This document shows positions 53,264 to 63,270 of a stretch of DNA of 64,000 nucleotides, piece after piece; the first letter of the stretch is position 1; every line of letters starts with the position of its first letter. Both the position numbers and the translations under genes were made by a program. Below the pieces are notes generated by a model. The model did not search any database. It had not been told where the DNA came from and was given only the letters and a program-made list of their open reading frames with translations. Source of the DNA: Ferrimonas aestuarii (GTDB lineage: Bacteria; Pseudomonadota; Gammaproteobacteria; Enterobacterales; Shewanellaceae); NCBI RefSeq assembly GCF_005116665.1, contig NZ_SWCJ01000003.1, forward strand, positions 248,001-312,000. The letters run 5' to 3'.

Positions 53264-54397
53264 TCACTGCTGCCACGAGGACAGCGCATTGAGCTTTAGC
53301 TGATACCGCTGCTTTTCAGATTGCGGTGCCAACCTGTAGGCGCGACTCAGTGAAGCTTGACTGCGATCGATCTCCCCCAGTTGAAAGTAGGCTCTGGATA
53401 ACCCGAAATGGAACTCGTGATGGTAGTCCGCGAGTTTCACCGCTTTGCGGTACTGGCTCAGAGCCTCAGAAAAATTCCCCTGTCGATACTCCCACTCCGC
53501 CATATCATAGTAGAAGAAGGGGTTCGCCAGCCTTGCCAACTCTAGGCGACGATGAACTTGCGACCACTCCGTCAGGCGATCCTGACTGGCAAGCAGCAAG
53601 GCAAAATTATGCAGCGCATTGGTGGATTCAGGCAACGTATCAATGGCAAAACGATAGACCCGCTCTGCATCGGATTCCAACCCCTGACGACGATAGAGGA
53701 CGCCAAGCGTGTTCCACGCTTCAGGCAGTTTAGGATCCACTTCCAAGGCGCGCTTAAGATAGTGGTATGCCGAATTTGCATCGCCCGCGACCAAGGCCTC
53801 TGCGCCCAAATTATTAAAGAATCTCGCAATGATCTGAGCTTCGCTGAGACGCTCGGTCTGATAACCTCGAACGTAGGAGCCTGGCAAAAAATCGATGATG
53901 ACCGAGGTATCGACGCTACTCCAAACTGAATCTTTGGAATAGACCCTAATATTCACATGCTCGTTGAGTAGATGCACCCCACCCTGTCTGTCCCAAAGCG
54001 GGGGCGATTTCACCAACTGATACTCCACGCCAAGTCCCCAGAATTTCGCCATGGCCGCCGTCATTAATACTAGAGACATGCAGTTGCCCGCGCGGTGTTC
54101 AAAGGTAACCGAGGCCACTCGAGTATGGCTGTTGTCGTACTCAAAGCCCTGATTTTTGCTGACCAACGTCGATAAGGTTTTGATCTTCTGGTTATCCGAG
54201 CTTCGCAGTCGAAACTCATTAGAGAGGAACTGGCGCATCTGCGGCGACAGCTCAAACAGTTGATCCACCTCTACCGGATTCGGCATGGCTGAAAATTGCG
54301 AGTCCAACCATTGTGGCGGCGCAAACTGGGGCTGAGTTGTAGAGGCACAACCAGTCACAAACAGAAGGGTTAAGCAAAGCTGTTTTAAACAAGGCAT
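53264..54397 (-). CDS. Lipoprotein with transglutaminase-like domain and TPR repeats
   Basis: The protein has 377 residues with a lipobox FVTGCAS (Cys17). Residues about 60-195 resemble a transglutaminase/cysteine-protease fold, with RAGNCMSLVLMTAAMAK (candidate Cys) and HLLNEHVNIRV (candidate His). From about 200 come four to five TPR repeats, such as AYHYLKRALEVDPKLPEAWNTLGVLYRRQG and GNFSEALSQYRKAVKLADYHHEFHFGL. A cell-envelope role is likely, perhaps processing or scaffolding of partner proteins; no specific function is known. Confidence 0.78.
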   Translation of the reverse strand: MPCLKQLCLTLLFVTGCASTTQPQFAPPQWLDSQFSAMPNPVEVDQLFELSPQMRQFLSNEFRLRSSDNQKIKTLSTLVSKNQGFEYDNSHTRVASVTFEHRAGNCMSLVLMTAAMAKFWGLGVEYQLVKSPPLWDRQGGVHLLNEHVNIRVYSKDSVWSSVDTSVIIDFLPGSYVRGYQTERLSEAQIIARFFNNLGAEALVAGDANSAYHYLKRALEVDPKLPEAWNTLGVLYRRQGLESDAERVYRFAIDTLPESTNALHNFALLLASQDRLTEWSQVHRRLELARLANPFFYYDMAEWEYRQGNFSEALSQYRKAVKLADYHHEFHFGLSRAYFQLGEIDRSQASLSRAYRLAPQSEKQRYQLKLNALSSWQQ

Positions 54398-54570
54398 AGG
54401 TTAAGCCTAGTCAGAATTGGCCAGCTCGCCAGCGGCGTCGCCCATAAAATGATGACAAAAACATGTCAAAACCGTGAAGATTCCGCAACGAATAAAAACA
54501 ACGGGAAATTGGCGTCCCCCGCGGAAACTCTTTAACATCGGCGAAGCGCTACTACTGCAAAGGATTTATC

Positions 54571-55740
54571 GTGACTCTCTCTCGCCCCAAGTTACTGCTG
54601 CTGCTTACCTTTATCATGTCTTTGGTGTTTGCCGTCTGGCAGGCTTTGCTGAACAATTTTGTGGTCGAGGCCGCCTCATTTACCGGCAAAGAGATTGGCA
54701 TGCTGCAGTCCTTGCGTGAGGTTCCTGGGTTCTTGGCATTCACCGCTGTATTGGTGCTGCTGGTGGTGAAAGAGCAACGCTTTGCCCTGTTCTCATTATT
54801 GCTGATGTGCGCGGGTGTGGCCGCTACCGGATGGTTTCCCACCGTCATCGGCCTCTACGCCACCACGGTGTTGATGTCCATCGGTTTCCACTACTTTGAA
54901 ACGTGCAACCAGTCGCTGACTCTGCAGTGGCTCCCCAAAGAGCAAGCGCCGCAATTTTTGGGGCAATCTTTAGCTTACAAATCCGCAGGCGCACTGCTGG
55001 GGTATGGATCCATCTGGCTGCTGATGACGGCACTGGGTTTGGACTATCTATGGGTGTATACCTTAATTGGCTCTGCGGGCATGCTGATGGTCATCGCCCT
55101 ATGGTGGCGCATCCCTCTGTTTGAACAAACTCAGATGCAGCAAAAGAAGCTCATTCTTCGCAAACGTTACAGCCTCTATTACCTACTCACGTTTCTATCC
55201 GGCGCTCGACGCCAGATCTTTATGGTATTTGCCGCCTTTATGATGGTGGAAAAATTTGGCTACAGCGTCTCTGAGATCACCGCACTATTCCTAATTAACT
55301 ACGTATTCAACCTGCTGTTTGCCAAAAAGATTGGTGCGCTTATTGGTAAATTTGGTGAACGACGGGCACTGACCATTGAGTACGTGGGGTTGATCATCGT
55401 CTTCATCAGCTATGCCCTAGTGGAACACCCCGTTGCGGCAGCAGCACTGTATGTGATTGATCACCTGTTTTTCGCACTGGCGATCGCCATCAAGACCTAC
55501 TTTCAGAAAATTGCCGATAGTGAGGAGATTGCCGCTACCGCCAGCGTCAGCTTTACCATCAACCATATTGCTGCGGTGGTGATCCCAGCGCTGTTAGGTC
55601 TGGTGTGGCTTCAATCTCCCGCTATGGTATTTTACGTAGGCGCAGCCATCGCCGTTTGTTCTTTGATGGCCGCATTGAGTTTACCTAGAGTCGCCGCACC
55701 TGGATTGGAAACCCGCTGGGGCCCACTATTCGCTAAGTAA
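54571..55740 (+). CDS. Major facilitator superfamily permease
   Basis: The protein has 389 residues with about 11-12 hydrophobic spans and starts at GTG after AAAGGA. The N-terminal LLLTFIMSLVFAVWQALLNNFV and the central loop segment RKRYSLYYLLTFLSGARRQIF separate two six-span bundles. A typical MFS fold is clear, but there is no diagnostic substrate motif. It lies 11 bases before the next gene and may be co-transcribed with it. Confidence 0.82.
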   Translation: MTLSRPKLLLLLTFIMSLVFAVWQALLNNFVVEAASFTGKEIGMLQSLREVPGFLAFTAVLVLLVVKEQRFALFSLLLMCAGVAATGWFPTVIGLYATTVLMSIGFHYFETCNQSLTLQWLPKEQAPQFLGQSLAYKSAGALLGYGSIWLLMTALGLDYLWVYTLIGSAGMLMVIALWWRIPLFEQTQMQQKKLILRKRYSLYYLLTFLSGARRQIFMVFAAFMMVEKFGYSVSEITALFLINYVFNLLFAKKIGALIGKFGERRALTIEYVGLIIVFISYALVEHPVAAAALYVIDHLFFALAIAIKTYFQKIADSEEIAATASVSFTINHIAAVVIPALLGLVWLQSPAMVFYVGAAIAVCSLMAALSLPRVAAPGLETRWGPLFAK

Positions 55741-55751
55741 GGTAAGTTGCT

Positions 55752-56570
55752 ATGTCAGATACTATCGTTGCTCCACCCGCAAACGCGAGCGCAGGTAAGA
55801 AAACCGCTCGTCAACAGGCCGTCTCTATTGCACGCCGAATGGGGCTGACCGGCAACGATAACAACAGCAGTAATGCTGTTGCTCACCGAGCTGACCAACG
55901 CCTAAAGAACCTAGAAGATCAAAAGCAGCTCAATATTGAGGCCATTTTAAAGATGGCCATCAACTTAGCGGGAAATGCGGTAAATAAAGAGCTGGATGCA
56001 GACTGGCAATTTCAATTTTGTCAGATGGCAGAACAGATTCACAACAGCAGTATGCAGCAACTGTGGGCACAGATTCTGGCGACGGAGATCAGCATGCCGG
56101 GCAGTTTCAGCTTGCGGGCGTTGGAAACCCTAAAATCGATGACCCAACGGGAAGCGATACTGTTTTCCCGTGCGGTTGCCACCTCAGTTCAGCTCAATCA
56201 AGAGCCCAGCCGTAAGCTGCTGACAGGCGTTAGACGGGAGGCGGGATTAGGGGGATTCAGCGCCGCAAAACAGGAAAGCATTAATCTATCCGGCTTAGGG
56301 TTGCCTTACAGCAACATCTTACTGTTAAAAGATCTTGGGCTGATTTATGGCACCGAGCTGGAAACCGGTCGGCTGCCAAAAGCCAAAATGCTGCTCAAAT
56401 GCCAAGATCAAAACCTGCCATTCACCCCTAAAAATAATCGATTACGGCTTCGATACTATCGCTTTACTCAAGTGGGGGATGAATTGAGCCGGCTCATCAC
56501 CGAACCGGCAAACCAAGAGGCCTGTAAGGCCATCAGTTCAACCTTGGCTACCCACTTTTTTCAGGGCTAA
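55752..56570 (+). CDS. TIGR03899 family protein
   Basis: The protein has 272 residues. A flexible N-terminus with KKTARQQAVSIARRMGLTG is followed by a helical region with QLNIEAILKMAINLAGN and DADWQFQFCQMAEQIHNSSMQQLWAQILATEI, then LETLKSMTQREAILFSRAVA, matching my recollection of the TIGR03899/DUF2806-like family in Shewanella and Vibrio. Function unknown. Its last 33 bases overlap the convergent cobA gene. Confidence 0.65.
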   Translation: MSDTIVAPPANASAGKKTARQQAVSIARRMGLTGNDNNSSNAVAHRADQRLKNLEDQKQLNIEAILKMAINLAGNAVNKELDADWQFQFCQMAEQIHNSSMQQLWAQILATEISMPGSFSLRALETLKSMTQREAILFSRAVATSVQLNQEPSRKLLTGVRREAGLGGFSAAKQESINLSGLGLPYSNILLLKDLGLIYGTELETGRLPKAKMLLKCQDQNLPFTPKNNRLRLRYYRFTQVGDELSRLITEPANQEACKAISSTLATHFFQG

Positions 56571-57350
56571 ATCTGGCTCGAACCAACTGATGTCACTGGT
56601 GAGCTTAACCACATCGCCGACGACGATGGCCGCTGGAGTTTGCACCCGCTCATCTTGAGCCAATTGCGATAACTCATCGAGTTTCCCAGTGACCACCTGC
56701 TGTGATTGACGGCTGGCGTGGCTGACGATCGCCACGGGAGTTAATGGGGACAGCCCTCCAGCCATCAACCCAGAAGCGATGGTCTCGGAACGAGCGATGC
56801 CCATGTAGATAACCAAGGTGTGATCCTTCATCGCCAGCTGCTGCCATTGAGTAATGGCCCTGCCTCCCTTACCCTGACCAGTCACAAAGGTCACTCCCTC
56901 TGAGATGCCACGATGAGTCAGCGGTATCGAACCATACGAGGCAACCGCGGCCGCGGCCGTGACCCCAGGTACCACATAATAAGCGATGCCTGCTGCAGCG
57001 AGGGCCTGCATCTCTTCGCCGCCGCGACCAAAGGTCAGCGGATCGCCCCCTTTAAGACGAACCACATTGCGGTAACGGCCAGCGCAGGCAACCAACAACT
57101 GATTAATCTCTTCCTGATCCATACTGTGACGCCCACAACGTTTACCCACAGGAATTCGTTCCGCATTCGATGGAAATAGGGACTTAATGTCATCGCTTAC
57201 TAACGCATCAAACAGAATCACGTCTGCACGCTCGATGGCGCGAAGGGCTTTAATGGTGAGCAGATCCGGATCACCAGGTCCAGCCCCGACGATGGCCACT
57301 TGGCCTTGAGCTGCCTTGATATTGGAATGGGTTAAACTGACTAAACTCAC
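56538..57350 (-). CDS. cobA: Uroporphyrinogen-III C-methyltransferase
   Basis: The protein has 270 residues and starts at GTG after a strong AAGGAGG. VAIVGAGPGDPDLLTIKALRAI, VRLKGGDPLTFGRGGEEM and the PGVTAAAAVASYGSIPLTHRG segments are the SAM-dependent tetrapyrrole methyltransferase signatures. It makes precorrin-2 for siroheme. No cysG-type dehydrogenase domain is fused. Its 3' end overlaps the TIGR03899 gene. Confidence 0.93.
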   Translation of the reverse strand: MSLVSLTHSNIKAAQGQVAIVGAGPGDPDLLTIKALRAIERADVILFDALVSDDIKSLFPSNAERIPVGKRCGRHSMDQEEINQLLVACAGRYRNVVRLKGGDPLTFGRGGEEMQALAAAGIAYYVVPGVTAAAAVASYGSIPLTHRGISEGVTFVTGQGKGGRAITQWQQLAMKDHTLVIYMGIARSETIASGLMAGGLSPLTPVAIVSHASRQSQQVVTGKLDELSQLAQDERVQTPAAIVVGDVVKLTSDISWFEPDLALKKVGSQG

Positions 57351-57509
57351 CTAAAACCTCCTTGAGCTATTGACCACAGGGTATGTGGCCTTTTAATAAC
57401 CCACAAGAATCAAAAGGTGATTTGAAATTCAAATAGAGAATAAGGAGTGGAATATTTGTGCCCTTCGGATGGATATTTCGGCAATCAATCAAATTTCAAT
57501 AATCATCGC

Positions 57510-57537
57510 TTGCACGACTTCAGAAAATCGCTATCAT
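57510..57537 (+). promoter_or_regulatory. Promoter of the tRNA-Pro array
   Basis: TTGCAC and TATCAT are separated by 16 bases and followed by a GC-rich discriminator (GGCCGCCG), the pattern of stringently controlled stable-RNA promoters. It lies about 60 bases before the first tRNA-like unit. Confidence 0.65.
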
Positions 57538-57597
57538 AGGCCGCCGTTGAGTTAGCAAGCCGTTTTGGTTAAGCTCACACTCTACGAAACAATAAGT

Positions 57598-57682
57598 CGG
57601 TGATTAGCGAAGCCTCAGGTTACGCATCCCGGTCTTGGAATTAGCGGACCAGAGGGTATCTCTGGAATCAGCCACTAACCCA
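57598..57682 (+). pseudogene. Degenerate tRNA-Pro-like copy A
   Basis: The first 12 bases equal those of the intact tRNA-Pro genes and several internal blocks (for example GGACCAGAGGGT) match, but the anticodon arm is expanded by about ten bases and the T-loop GTTCGAATC is absent. The 85-base unit has no standard cloverleaf. It shares 75 of 85 positions with copy B without gaps. Confidence 0.7.
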
Positions 57683-57694
57683 AGTAAAAAATGT

Positions 57695-57771
<77 letters not shown>

Positions 57772-57795
57772 CTTTCTTTGATAGAAAAAATTTGT

Positions 57796-57872
<77 letters not shown>

Positions 57873-57895
57873 CTTTCTTTGATAGAAAAATTTGT

Positions 57896-57980
57896 CGGTG
57901 ATTAGCGCAGCTTCTGGTTTCGCATCTCGGCCTTGGAATTAGCGGACCAGAGGGTACCTCTGAAATAAGCTACTAACCCA
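57896..57980 (+). pseudogene. Degenerate tRNA-Pro-like copy B
   Basis: An 85-base unit at 88% identity to copy A with no gaps. It retains the 5' CGGTGATTAGCGCAGC of the tRNA but has the same expanded middle (CTTGGAATTAGCGGACC) and ends CTAACCCA. CAGAGG-GTA-CCTCTG forms a hairpin, and copy A has the equivalent CCAGAG-GGTAT-CTCTGG. Both lack T-loop consensus. Confidence 0.7.
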
Positions 57981-57994
57981 AGTAAAAAATTCGT

Positions 57995-58071
<77 letters not shown>

Positions 58072-58078
58072 CTTTCGA

Positions 58079-58105
58079 AGCCCTGCTCAATGAGCGGGGC
58101 TTTTT
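58079..58105 (+). terminator. Terminator of the tRNA-Pro array
   Basis: AGCCCTGCTC pairs with GAGCGGGGCT (one G-T-type mismatch) across AAT and is followed by TTTTT. Confidence 0.88.
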
Positions 58106-58222
58106 CGTATATGGAATACTGCGCAGCCTAATAATAAATCTCAGGTTTTCAAAATAGCGGACCAAAAGGTCGCCGGAGGCCCGCCCCCTCTATCATCAAG
58201 CTGGTTATCAATTGTCAGATAC
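58106..58222 (+). other. Possible further tRNA-Pro remnant
   Basis: Fragments such as GCGCAGCCT near 58122, AGCGGACCAAAAGGT near 58156 and CCTCTATCATC near 58187 echo the intact and degenerate tRNA-Pro units in order, but much of the sequence is diverged. It lies after the array terminator and before the speD terminator. Confidence 0.45.
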
Positions 58223-58249
58223 AAAAAAGCTCCGCCGTTGCGGAGCTTT
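58223..58249 (-). terminator. Terminator of speD
   Basis: AAAGCTCCGC pairs with GCGGAGCTTT across CGTT; TTTTTT follows on the minus strand, 16 bases beyond the speD stop. Confidence 0.9.
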
Positions 58250-58265
58250 CGATTGCCTAAGCGGC

Positions 58266-59210
58266 TTAAATTTCCAAAGCGGGTCCGATGTTCTTAGCCA
58301 TCTTGATGAAATGTTGAAACTCCATCTTAAAGCCGCACTTTAGCTGCTGCTGGTTGTGGGCCACGCAGGCCACATCAGGCTGCAGGGCGATTTTAGGATC
58401 GGCATTAAAGGTAATGAGATCGAATGAGCTCGGGTTCAAGATATCGGTAAAACGGTTGAGCAACTCGGGGCACTCATTGGGAATATCGATATCAGTCTCG
58501 AAGCTCACATAGGAAGTGCCATCTTGAGGTGTAATGTGCATGGTGATGTACTGATCACCACGGATGGCATTCATGGAGTAGCCAAAGGGTTCAAACAGGA
58601 ATTCATCAAACTCAAACTCAGGAAACAGCGCATCCAGCTGCAGGTGCTGACGAATGCCTTCTATGGTTTGATCAGAGCCGCGCAAATAGTCCGCTGCTTC
58701 GCCCTCGATGTGGTACATCAACAGCTCAGTGGTAATGTCGTCTTCCACCGGTTGATACACCTTATCCATATGCCATACATAGTTGTGGTGACCATCCAGA
58801 TGCCCTAGACGAAACGCCTTGCCAGGAAGACGCAGATTGAGACGCTCAACATCCTCTTCAAATGCGGTTTTCTGCAGGTGCGACTGGTATTCGTTTTTGC
58901 GCTGATAGGTGATCATATCAACGCAACCCTGACCTTGCTGGTCGAGAAAATGGATCACTGAATCCACCAAGGTGATGTTGCCACAGGTGATCATCAGTAA
59001 GCGGTCGGGCCATACAAACAAACTGGACTCAGACAGCAAATACGCGTCCATCTGGTCATTGCTGATGTGGGACAGAATGGTAGCGCCACAGCAGGCGACC
59101 AATTCAGACCAGTAGTCTTGCCCTAACGCCCTTAACGATGGCGTCCCAGACTTAACCACAACCTCAACTTTCTTTTCTGAACCTTCAAAAAAAAGCACCG
59201 CTACTCGCAT
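58266..59210 (-). CDS. speD: S-adenosylmethionine decarboxylase, eukaryotic type
   Basis: The protein has 314 residues. It aligns with eukaryotic AMD1, not with E. coli SpeD: VLFFEGSEKKVEV at the start, YLLSESSLFVW near 57-67 (self-cleavage Glu61/Ser62 to form pyruvoyl), TCGN with the likely catalytic Cys76, and GYSMNAIRGDQYITMHITPQ with the processing Ser and His, then SYVSFETDI. It makes decarboxylated SAM, the aminopropyl donor for the spermidine synthase encoded divergently. The bacterial short-chain class has a different motif set. Origin by transfer is possible but old, as codon use looks like its neighbours. Confidence 0.88.
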   Translation of the reverse strand: MRVAVLFFEGSEKKVEVVVKSGTPSLRALGQDYWSELVACCGATILSHISNDQMDAYLLSESSLFVWPDRLLMITCGNITLVDSVIHFLDQQGQGCVDMITYQRKNEYQSHLQKTAFEEDVERLNLRLPGKAFRLGHLDGHHNYVWHMDKVYQPVEDDITTELLMYHIEGEAADYLRGSDQTIEGIRQHLQLDALFPEFEFDEFLFEPFGYSMNAIRGDQYITMHITPQDGTSYVSFETDIDIPNECPELLNRFTDILNPSSFDLITFNADPKIALQPDVACVAHNQQQLKCGFKMEFQHFIKMAKNIGPALEI

Positions 59211-59414
59211 CCTTTTTCTTTATAAATTAATTAGGGCGTATTCTAGTCATCATCGCCTGAATGTCAGTAAAAAATTCGCCATAATTTTGTTAGCCTTGCG
59301 CCGAATCGATTTCCCTTGAATTCTGCAAAATTACAGGTATAACGCATTTTCAATAAAATCGATTCCAATGCCCGCACCAACATTCGCTGGCACCTTACAA
59401 CGGGAGACTGAAGC
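59211..59414. promoter_or_regulatory. Divergent speD/speE promoter region
   Basis: A 204-base AT-rich region separates the two polyamine genes transcribed in opposite directions. I could not assign promoters with confidence; CGGGAG before the speE ATG is the clearest signal. Confidence 0.4.
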
Positions 59415-60272
59415 ATGATTCAGGGTGATAACTATTTCGAAACGCTGTATGACACCTATGGTCAGCGATTTAGCATCGACAAAGTGCTGTTTGAAAACAA
59501 AACCGAGCACCAGCATCTGATCATTTTTGACAACAAGCAGTTTGGCCGCGTGATGGCGCTAGATGGCGTGATTCAGACCACCGAGAAAGATGAGTTTATC
59601 TACCATGAAATGCTAACTCATGTGCCAATCTTGGCCCATGGTAACGCCAAGCGCGTGTTGATCATCGGCGGCGGTGACGGCGGCATGCTGCGCGAAGTAC
59701 TGCGCCATAAGACCGTCGAGCACGTGACCATGGTTGAGATCGATAAATCTGTGGTTGATATGTGCAAAACCTATCTGCCAAAGCATTCCAACGGTGCCTT
59801 TGACGATCCACGCACTAACTTGGTGATCTCCGATGGCCGTGATTTCGTAATCAACACGGATCAGAAGTTCGACGTGATTATTTCCGACTCCACCGATCCT
59901 ATTGGCCCAGGTGAAGCCCTGTTTACCAGCGGTTTCTACCAAGGCTGCAGCAAGTGTTTGAACGAAGGCGGCATCCTAGTCACGCAAAACGGCGTGAGCT
60001 TCATGCAGATCGACGAAGTCACCACCACCGCTGCGCGTCTGTCACCGTACTTCAACGACCGTACCTTCTATCGTGCGGCTGTGCCAACCTACATCGGTGG
60101 TGACATGACTTTTGCGTGGGCCAGCAACGACGCATCTGCGCGTCAACATAGCCTAGAGGTGATTCGCGCGCGATTTGAGAAATCTGAAATCTCCACTCGC
60201 TGGTACACCCCAGAGATGCACATTGGCAGCTTTGCCCTGCCTCAATACGTAGTAGACGCCCTAGACGCCTAA
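59415..60272 (+). CDS. speE: Spermidine synthase
   Basis: The protein has 285 residues. [29 protein letters not shown] is the aminopropyl-donor site, [18 protein letters not shown] carries the catalytic Asp, and [18 protein letters not shown] holds substrate residues. It transfers the aminopropyl group from decarboxylated SAM to putrescine. It heads the operon with speA, aguA and aguB and faces speD. Confidence 0.95.
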   Translation: MIQGDNYFETLYDTYGQRFSIDKVLFENKTEHQHLIIFDNKQFGRVMALDGVIQTTEKDEFIYHEMLTHVPILAHGNAKRVLIIGGGDGGMLREVLRHKTVEHVTMVEIDKSVVDMCKTYLPKHSNGAFDDPRTNLVISDGRDFVINTDQKFDVIISDSTDPIGPGEALFTSGFYQGCSKCLNEGGILVTQNGVSFMQIDEVTTTAARLSPYFNDRTFYRAAVPTYIGGDMTFAWASNDASARQHSLEVIRARFEKSEISTRWYTPEMHIGSFALPQYVVDALDA

Positions 60273-60293
60273 TACGCTTACTCGCCACAATCC

Positions 60294-60313
60294 GGTGCCA
60301 CCCTGGTGGCACC
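60294..60313 (+). terminator. Hairpin between speE and speA
   Basis: GGTGCCACC pairs perfectly with GGTGGCACC across two to four loop bases and is followed by TTATT, 22 bases after speE. The weak T-run makes this an attenuator or partial terminator. Confidence 0.55.
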
Positions 60314-60331
60314 TTATTGGAGTTTGTCGCT

Positions 60332-62248
60332 ATGCCGCACTCATGGACCATTAACGACGCCCTCAACACCTACAACATTCCCTATTGGAGCAATGGCTAT
60401 TTCTCCATTAACCCCAATGGCAACGTCATTGCCACGCCGGTTTTTGGTCGCCCTGAACTTCAGGTGGATCTGCAGCAGCTCTCCAAAACACTGAAAAAGC
60501 AGGGCATGACTCTGCCGGTTCTGGTTCGCTTCCCAGACATTCTGCAAAACCGCGTCCACAGTTTGTGTGAACACTTTAACCATGCCATCGAAGAGTACGG
60601 CTATGGCGGCGACTACCTGGCGGTTTACCCCATCAAGGTGAATCAGCAACGTAAGGTAGTCGAAGGCTTGCTGTCGAGCCAAAACCAGCTGACCAAACGC
60701 CAACTTGGTATGGAAGCAGGCTCTAAGCCGGAACTACTTGCGGTGATGGCACTGGCCGGACGTGGCAGCTCAGTGATTGTTTGCAACGGTTACAAAGACC
60801 GTGAGTATGTACGTTTAGCGTTGTTGGGCGAAAAGCTCGGCCACAAGGTTTTTATCGTACTGGAGAAGCTGTCAGAACTGGATCTGGTGCTGGCAGAAGC
60901 CAAAAAACTTGGGGTGACCCCACGCCTCGGCGTGCGGGCGCGTCTGGCCTCTCAAGGTAAAGGTAATTGGCAAACCAGTGGTGGCGTGAAGTCTAAATTT
61001 GGCCTCAAAACCCACCAGATTCTCGAGGTGCTCAACCGTCTCGAACAATCACAGATGCTTCATTGCCTGCAGCTACTGCACTTTCATCTAGGCTCGCAAC
61101 TTGCCAACATCCGAGATGTGCAAAATGGCCTCAAAGAAGCAGGTCGTTTTTACACTGAGCTGTATAAGCTTGGGGCCCGCATCGACTACTTAGACGTTGG
61201 CGGCGGTTTAGCGGTGGATTATGAAGGCACTCGTAGCCAATCCAGCTGCTCTGCCAACTACTCCATGAGAGAATACGCCAACAACGTGGTGTGGGTATTG
61301 GGTGACATCTGCCGCGAGCACGAACTGCCGTTCCCAAACCTCATCTCCGAATCCGGACGCTCCATGACCGCCCACCACGCGGTGCTGATCAGTGACGTTA
61401 TCGGCGTTGAAAGCCAACAGGTTGAAGAGCTGGATGCCCCTGAAGAGGAGGATCCAATTCTGATGCACAACCTGTGGCGCACCTATCAGGATGCCAGAAC
61501 CAATGTGGACTCCCGTGCCGTGGTCGAGCTTTACCATGACACCATGAGCGATCTGGCGGAAGCGCACACCATGTATACCTTCGGCACTCTGGATCTTAAG
61601 CAGCGCGCCTGGATTGAAGAGGTTCACACCGCCAGCTGCCGTGCCATTGCGACCCGATTGTCGTCGAAGAACCGTGCCCACCGGCCAATCATCGATGAGC
61701 TCAATGAGAAGCTTGCGGACCGCTTCTTCGTCAACTTCTCCCTATTCCAATCACTGCCAGACGCGTGGGGCATCGATCAAGTGTTTCCGGTACTGCCGCT
61801 ATCCGGGCTGGAGAGAAAACCGGAGCGCCGCGGCGTAATATTGGACATCACCTGTGACTCCGACGGCATCATCGACCAATACGTTGATGGCCAAGGCATC
61901 GAAACCACGCTGCCAATGCCGGAATATCAGGAAGAGAACCCCTATGACATCGGCTTCTTCATGGTGGGAGCCTATCAGGAGATTCTCGGGGATCTTCACA
62001 ACTTATTTGGCGACACCGAATCGGTGGACGTCAGCTTCGACGATAATGGCGAGCTGATGTTGATCGAACCCCAAGCGGGGGATTCGGTTCGCGACGTACT
62101 GGACTACGTTAACATCAGTGCCGATGCCCTCGCGGAGAGCTATCGGGATCTGGCCAAAAACCTACCGGCCCACGAACGTGAGCAGGTACTTTCCGAGTTG
62201 GAAGCCGGCTTAGACGGCTATACCTATTTAGAGGATTTAGAAGCATGA
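60332..62248 (+). CDS. speA: Biosynthetic arginine decarboxylase
   Basis: The protein has 638 residues. The ATG at 60332 with GGAG nine bases before it is chosen over a TTG at 60317. [13 protein letters not shown] contains the PLP lysine, HFHLGSQ and [12 protein letters not shown] the phosphate and substrate sites, and [14 protein letters not shown] a further PLP-site block. It converts arginine to agmatine. It overlaps aguA by four bases (ATGA), coupling the next step. Confidence 0.96.
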   Translation: MPHSWTINDALNTYNIPYWSNGYFSINPNGNVIATPVFGRPELQVDLQQLSKTLKKQGMTLPVLVRFPDILQNRVHSLCEHFNHAIEEYGYGGDYLAVYPIKVNQQRKVVEGLLSSQNQLTKRQLGMEAGSKPELLAVMALAGRGSSVIVCNGYKDREYVRLALLGEKLGHKVFIVLEKLSELDLVLAEAKKLGVTPRLGVRARLASQGKGNWQTSGGVKSKFGLKTHQILEVLNRLEQSQMLHCLQLLHFHLGSQLANIRDVQNGLKEAGRFYTELYKLGARIDYLDVGGGLAVDYEGTRSQSSCSANYSMREYANNVVWVLGDICREHELPFPNLISESGRSMTAHHAVLISDVIGVESQQVEELDAPEEEDPILMHNLWRTYQDARTNVDSRAVVELYHDTMSDLAEAHTMYTFGTLDLKQRAWIEEVHTASCRAIATRLSSKNRAHRPIIDELNEKLADRFFVNFSLFQSLPDAWGIDQVFPVLPLSGLERKPERRGVILDITCDSDGIIDQYVDGQGIETTLPMPEYQEENPYDIGFFMVGAYQEILGDLHNLFGDTESVDVSFDDNGELMLIEPQAGDSVRDVLDYVNISADALAESYRDLAKNLPAHEREQVLSELEAGLDGYTYLEDLEA

Positions 62249-63270
62249 ATCTGTCGTCTTGGCAGATGCCGCCTGAATGGCACCCCCACGCTGGCTGTTG
62301 GCTGGCGTGGCCGTGTCGGGATGAGATCTGGGGACTGGGCGTTGATGCCGCCAAGCGTGCCTACGCCGAGGTTATCGACGCCATCAGCCAATCTGAACCG
62401 GTCACCCTGTTGGTACGCCCTGAGCAGCTCGCGGAAGCTCAGAAGATGGTACCCAGCCGCAACGTTACCCTAGTGCCGATGGCGCTGGATGACTCCTGGG
62501 CTCGGGACACCATGCCACTGTTTGTTGCCACTCCACATGGTCAGCAGGGCGCCGTGAACTTTCGCTTTAATGCCTGGGGAGAGAAATTCACCCCCTACGC
62601 TCAAGATGCCGCCATGGGTCAGCTTGTACTAGACCGATTGGCCCAGCAGCGACCGTGCTTTACTGGCATAAACAGTAAACTGATCCTCGAGGGTGGCAGC
62701 ATTCATGTGGATGGCGAAGGCACATTGCTCACCACTTCTGAGTGCCTGCTCAATCCAAACCGAAATCCGCACCTGACTCAGGCGCAGATTGAAACCGAGC
62801 TGTGTCAGCAGTTGGGCGCAGACAAGGTGCTGTGGCTACCAAATGGCGTCTACGGTGACGTGGATACCGATGGTCATGTGGACAACATCGCCACCTTTAC
62901 CGCACCTGGGCGAGTGCTCACCATGAGCAGCGACAGTCGCAGCAGTCCTAACTATGAGCGATACCAAGCCAATCATGACGCATTGGCCGAGATGCAGGAC
63001 GCCAAGGGCCGCTCGTTAACGGTGGTGGACATCCCTGAGCCAGAGCAGACTGAACTCAACGGTGAAGTACTGGCGCTGTCCTACATCAATTACTATCTGG
63101 CCAACGAGGCGGTTGTGATGCCGGCCTTTGGTCAAAGCGATCGTGATCAGGAAGCTCAGCGGATTATTCAAGCTGAGTTTACAAACCGAGAGGTGGTCGT
63201 CATCGATGCCATGCCAATTCTGGCAGGCGGTGGCGGCATCCACTGTATTACCATGCAGGAGCCCCGCTAA
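62245..63270 (+). CDS. aguA: Agmatine deiminase
   Basis: The protein has 341 residues. [54 protein letters not shown] and the C-terminal [11 protein letters not shown] carry the catalytic Asp, Glu, His and Cys of the PPAD/agmatine deiminase family. It hydrolyses agmatine to N-carbamoylputrescine and ammonia. It overlaps speA and abuts aguB. Confidence 0.95.
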   Translation: MNLSSWQMPPEWHPHAGCWLAWPCRDEIWGLGVDAAKRAYAEVIDAISQSEPVTLLVRPEQLAEAQKMVPSRNVTLVPMALDDSWARDTMPLFVATPHGQQGAVNFRFNAWGEKFTPYAQDAAMGQLVLDRLAQQRPCFTGINSKLILEGGSIHVDGEGTLLTTSECLLNPNRNPHLTQAQIETELCQQLGADKVLWLPNGVYGDVDTDGHVDNIATFTAPGRVLTMSSDSRSSPNYERYQANHDALAEMQDAKGRSLTVVDIPEPEQTELNGEVLALSYINYYLANEAVVMPAFGQSDRDQEAQRIIQAEFTNREVVVIDAMPILAGGGGIHCITMQEPR

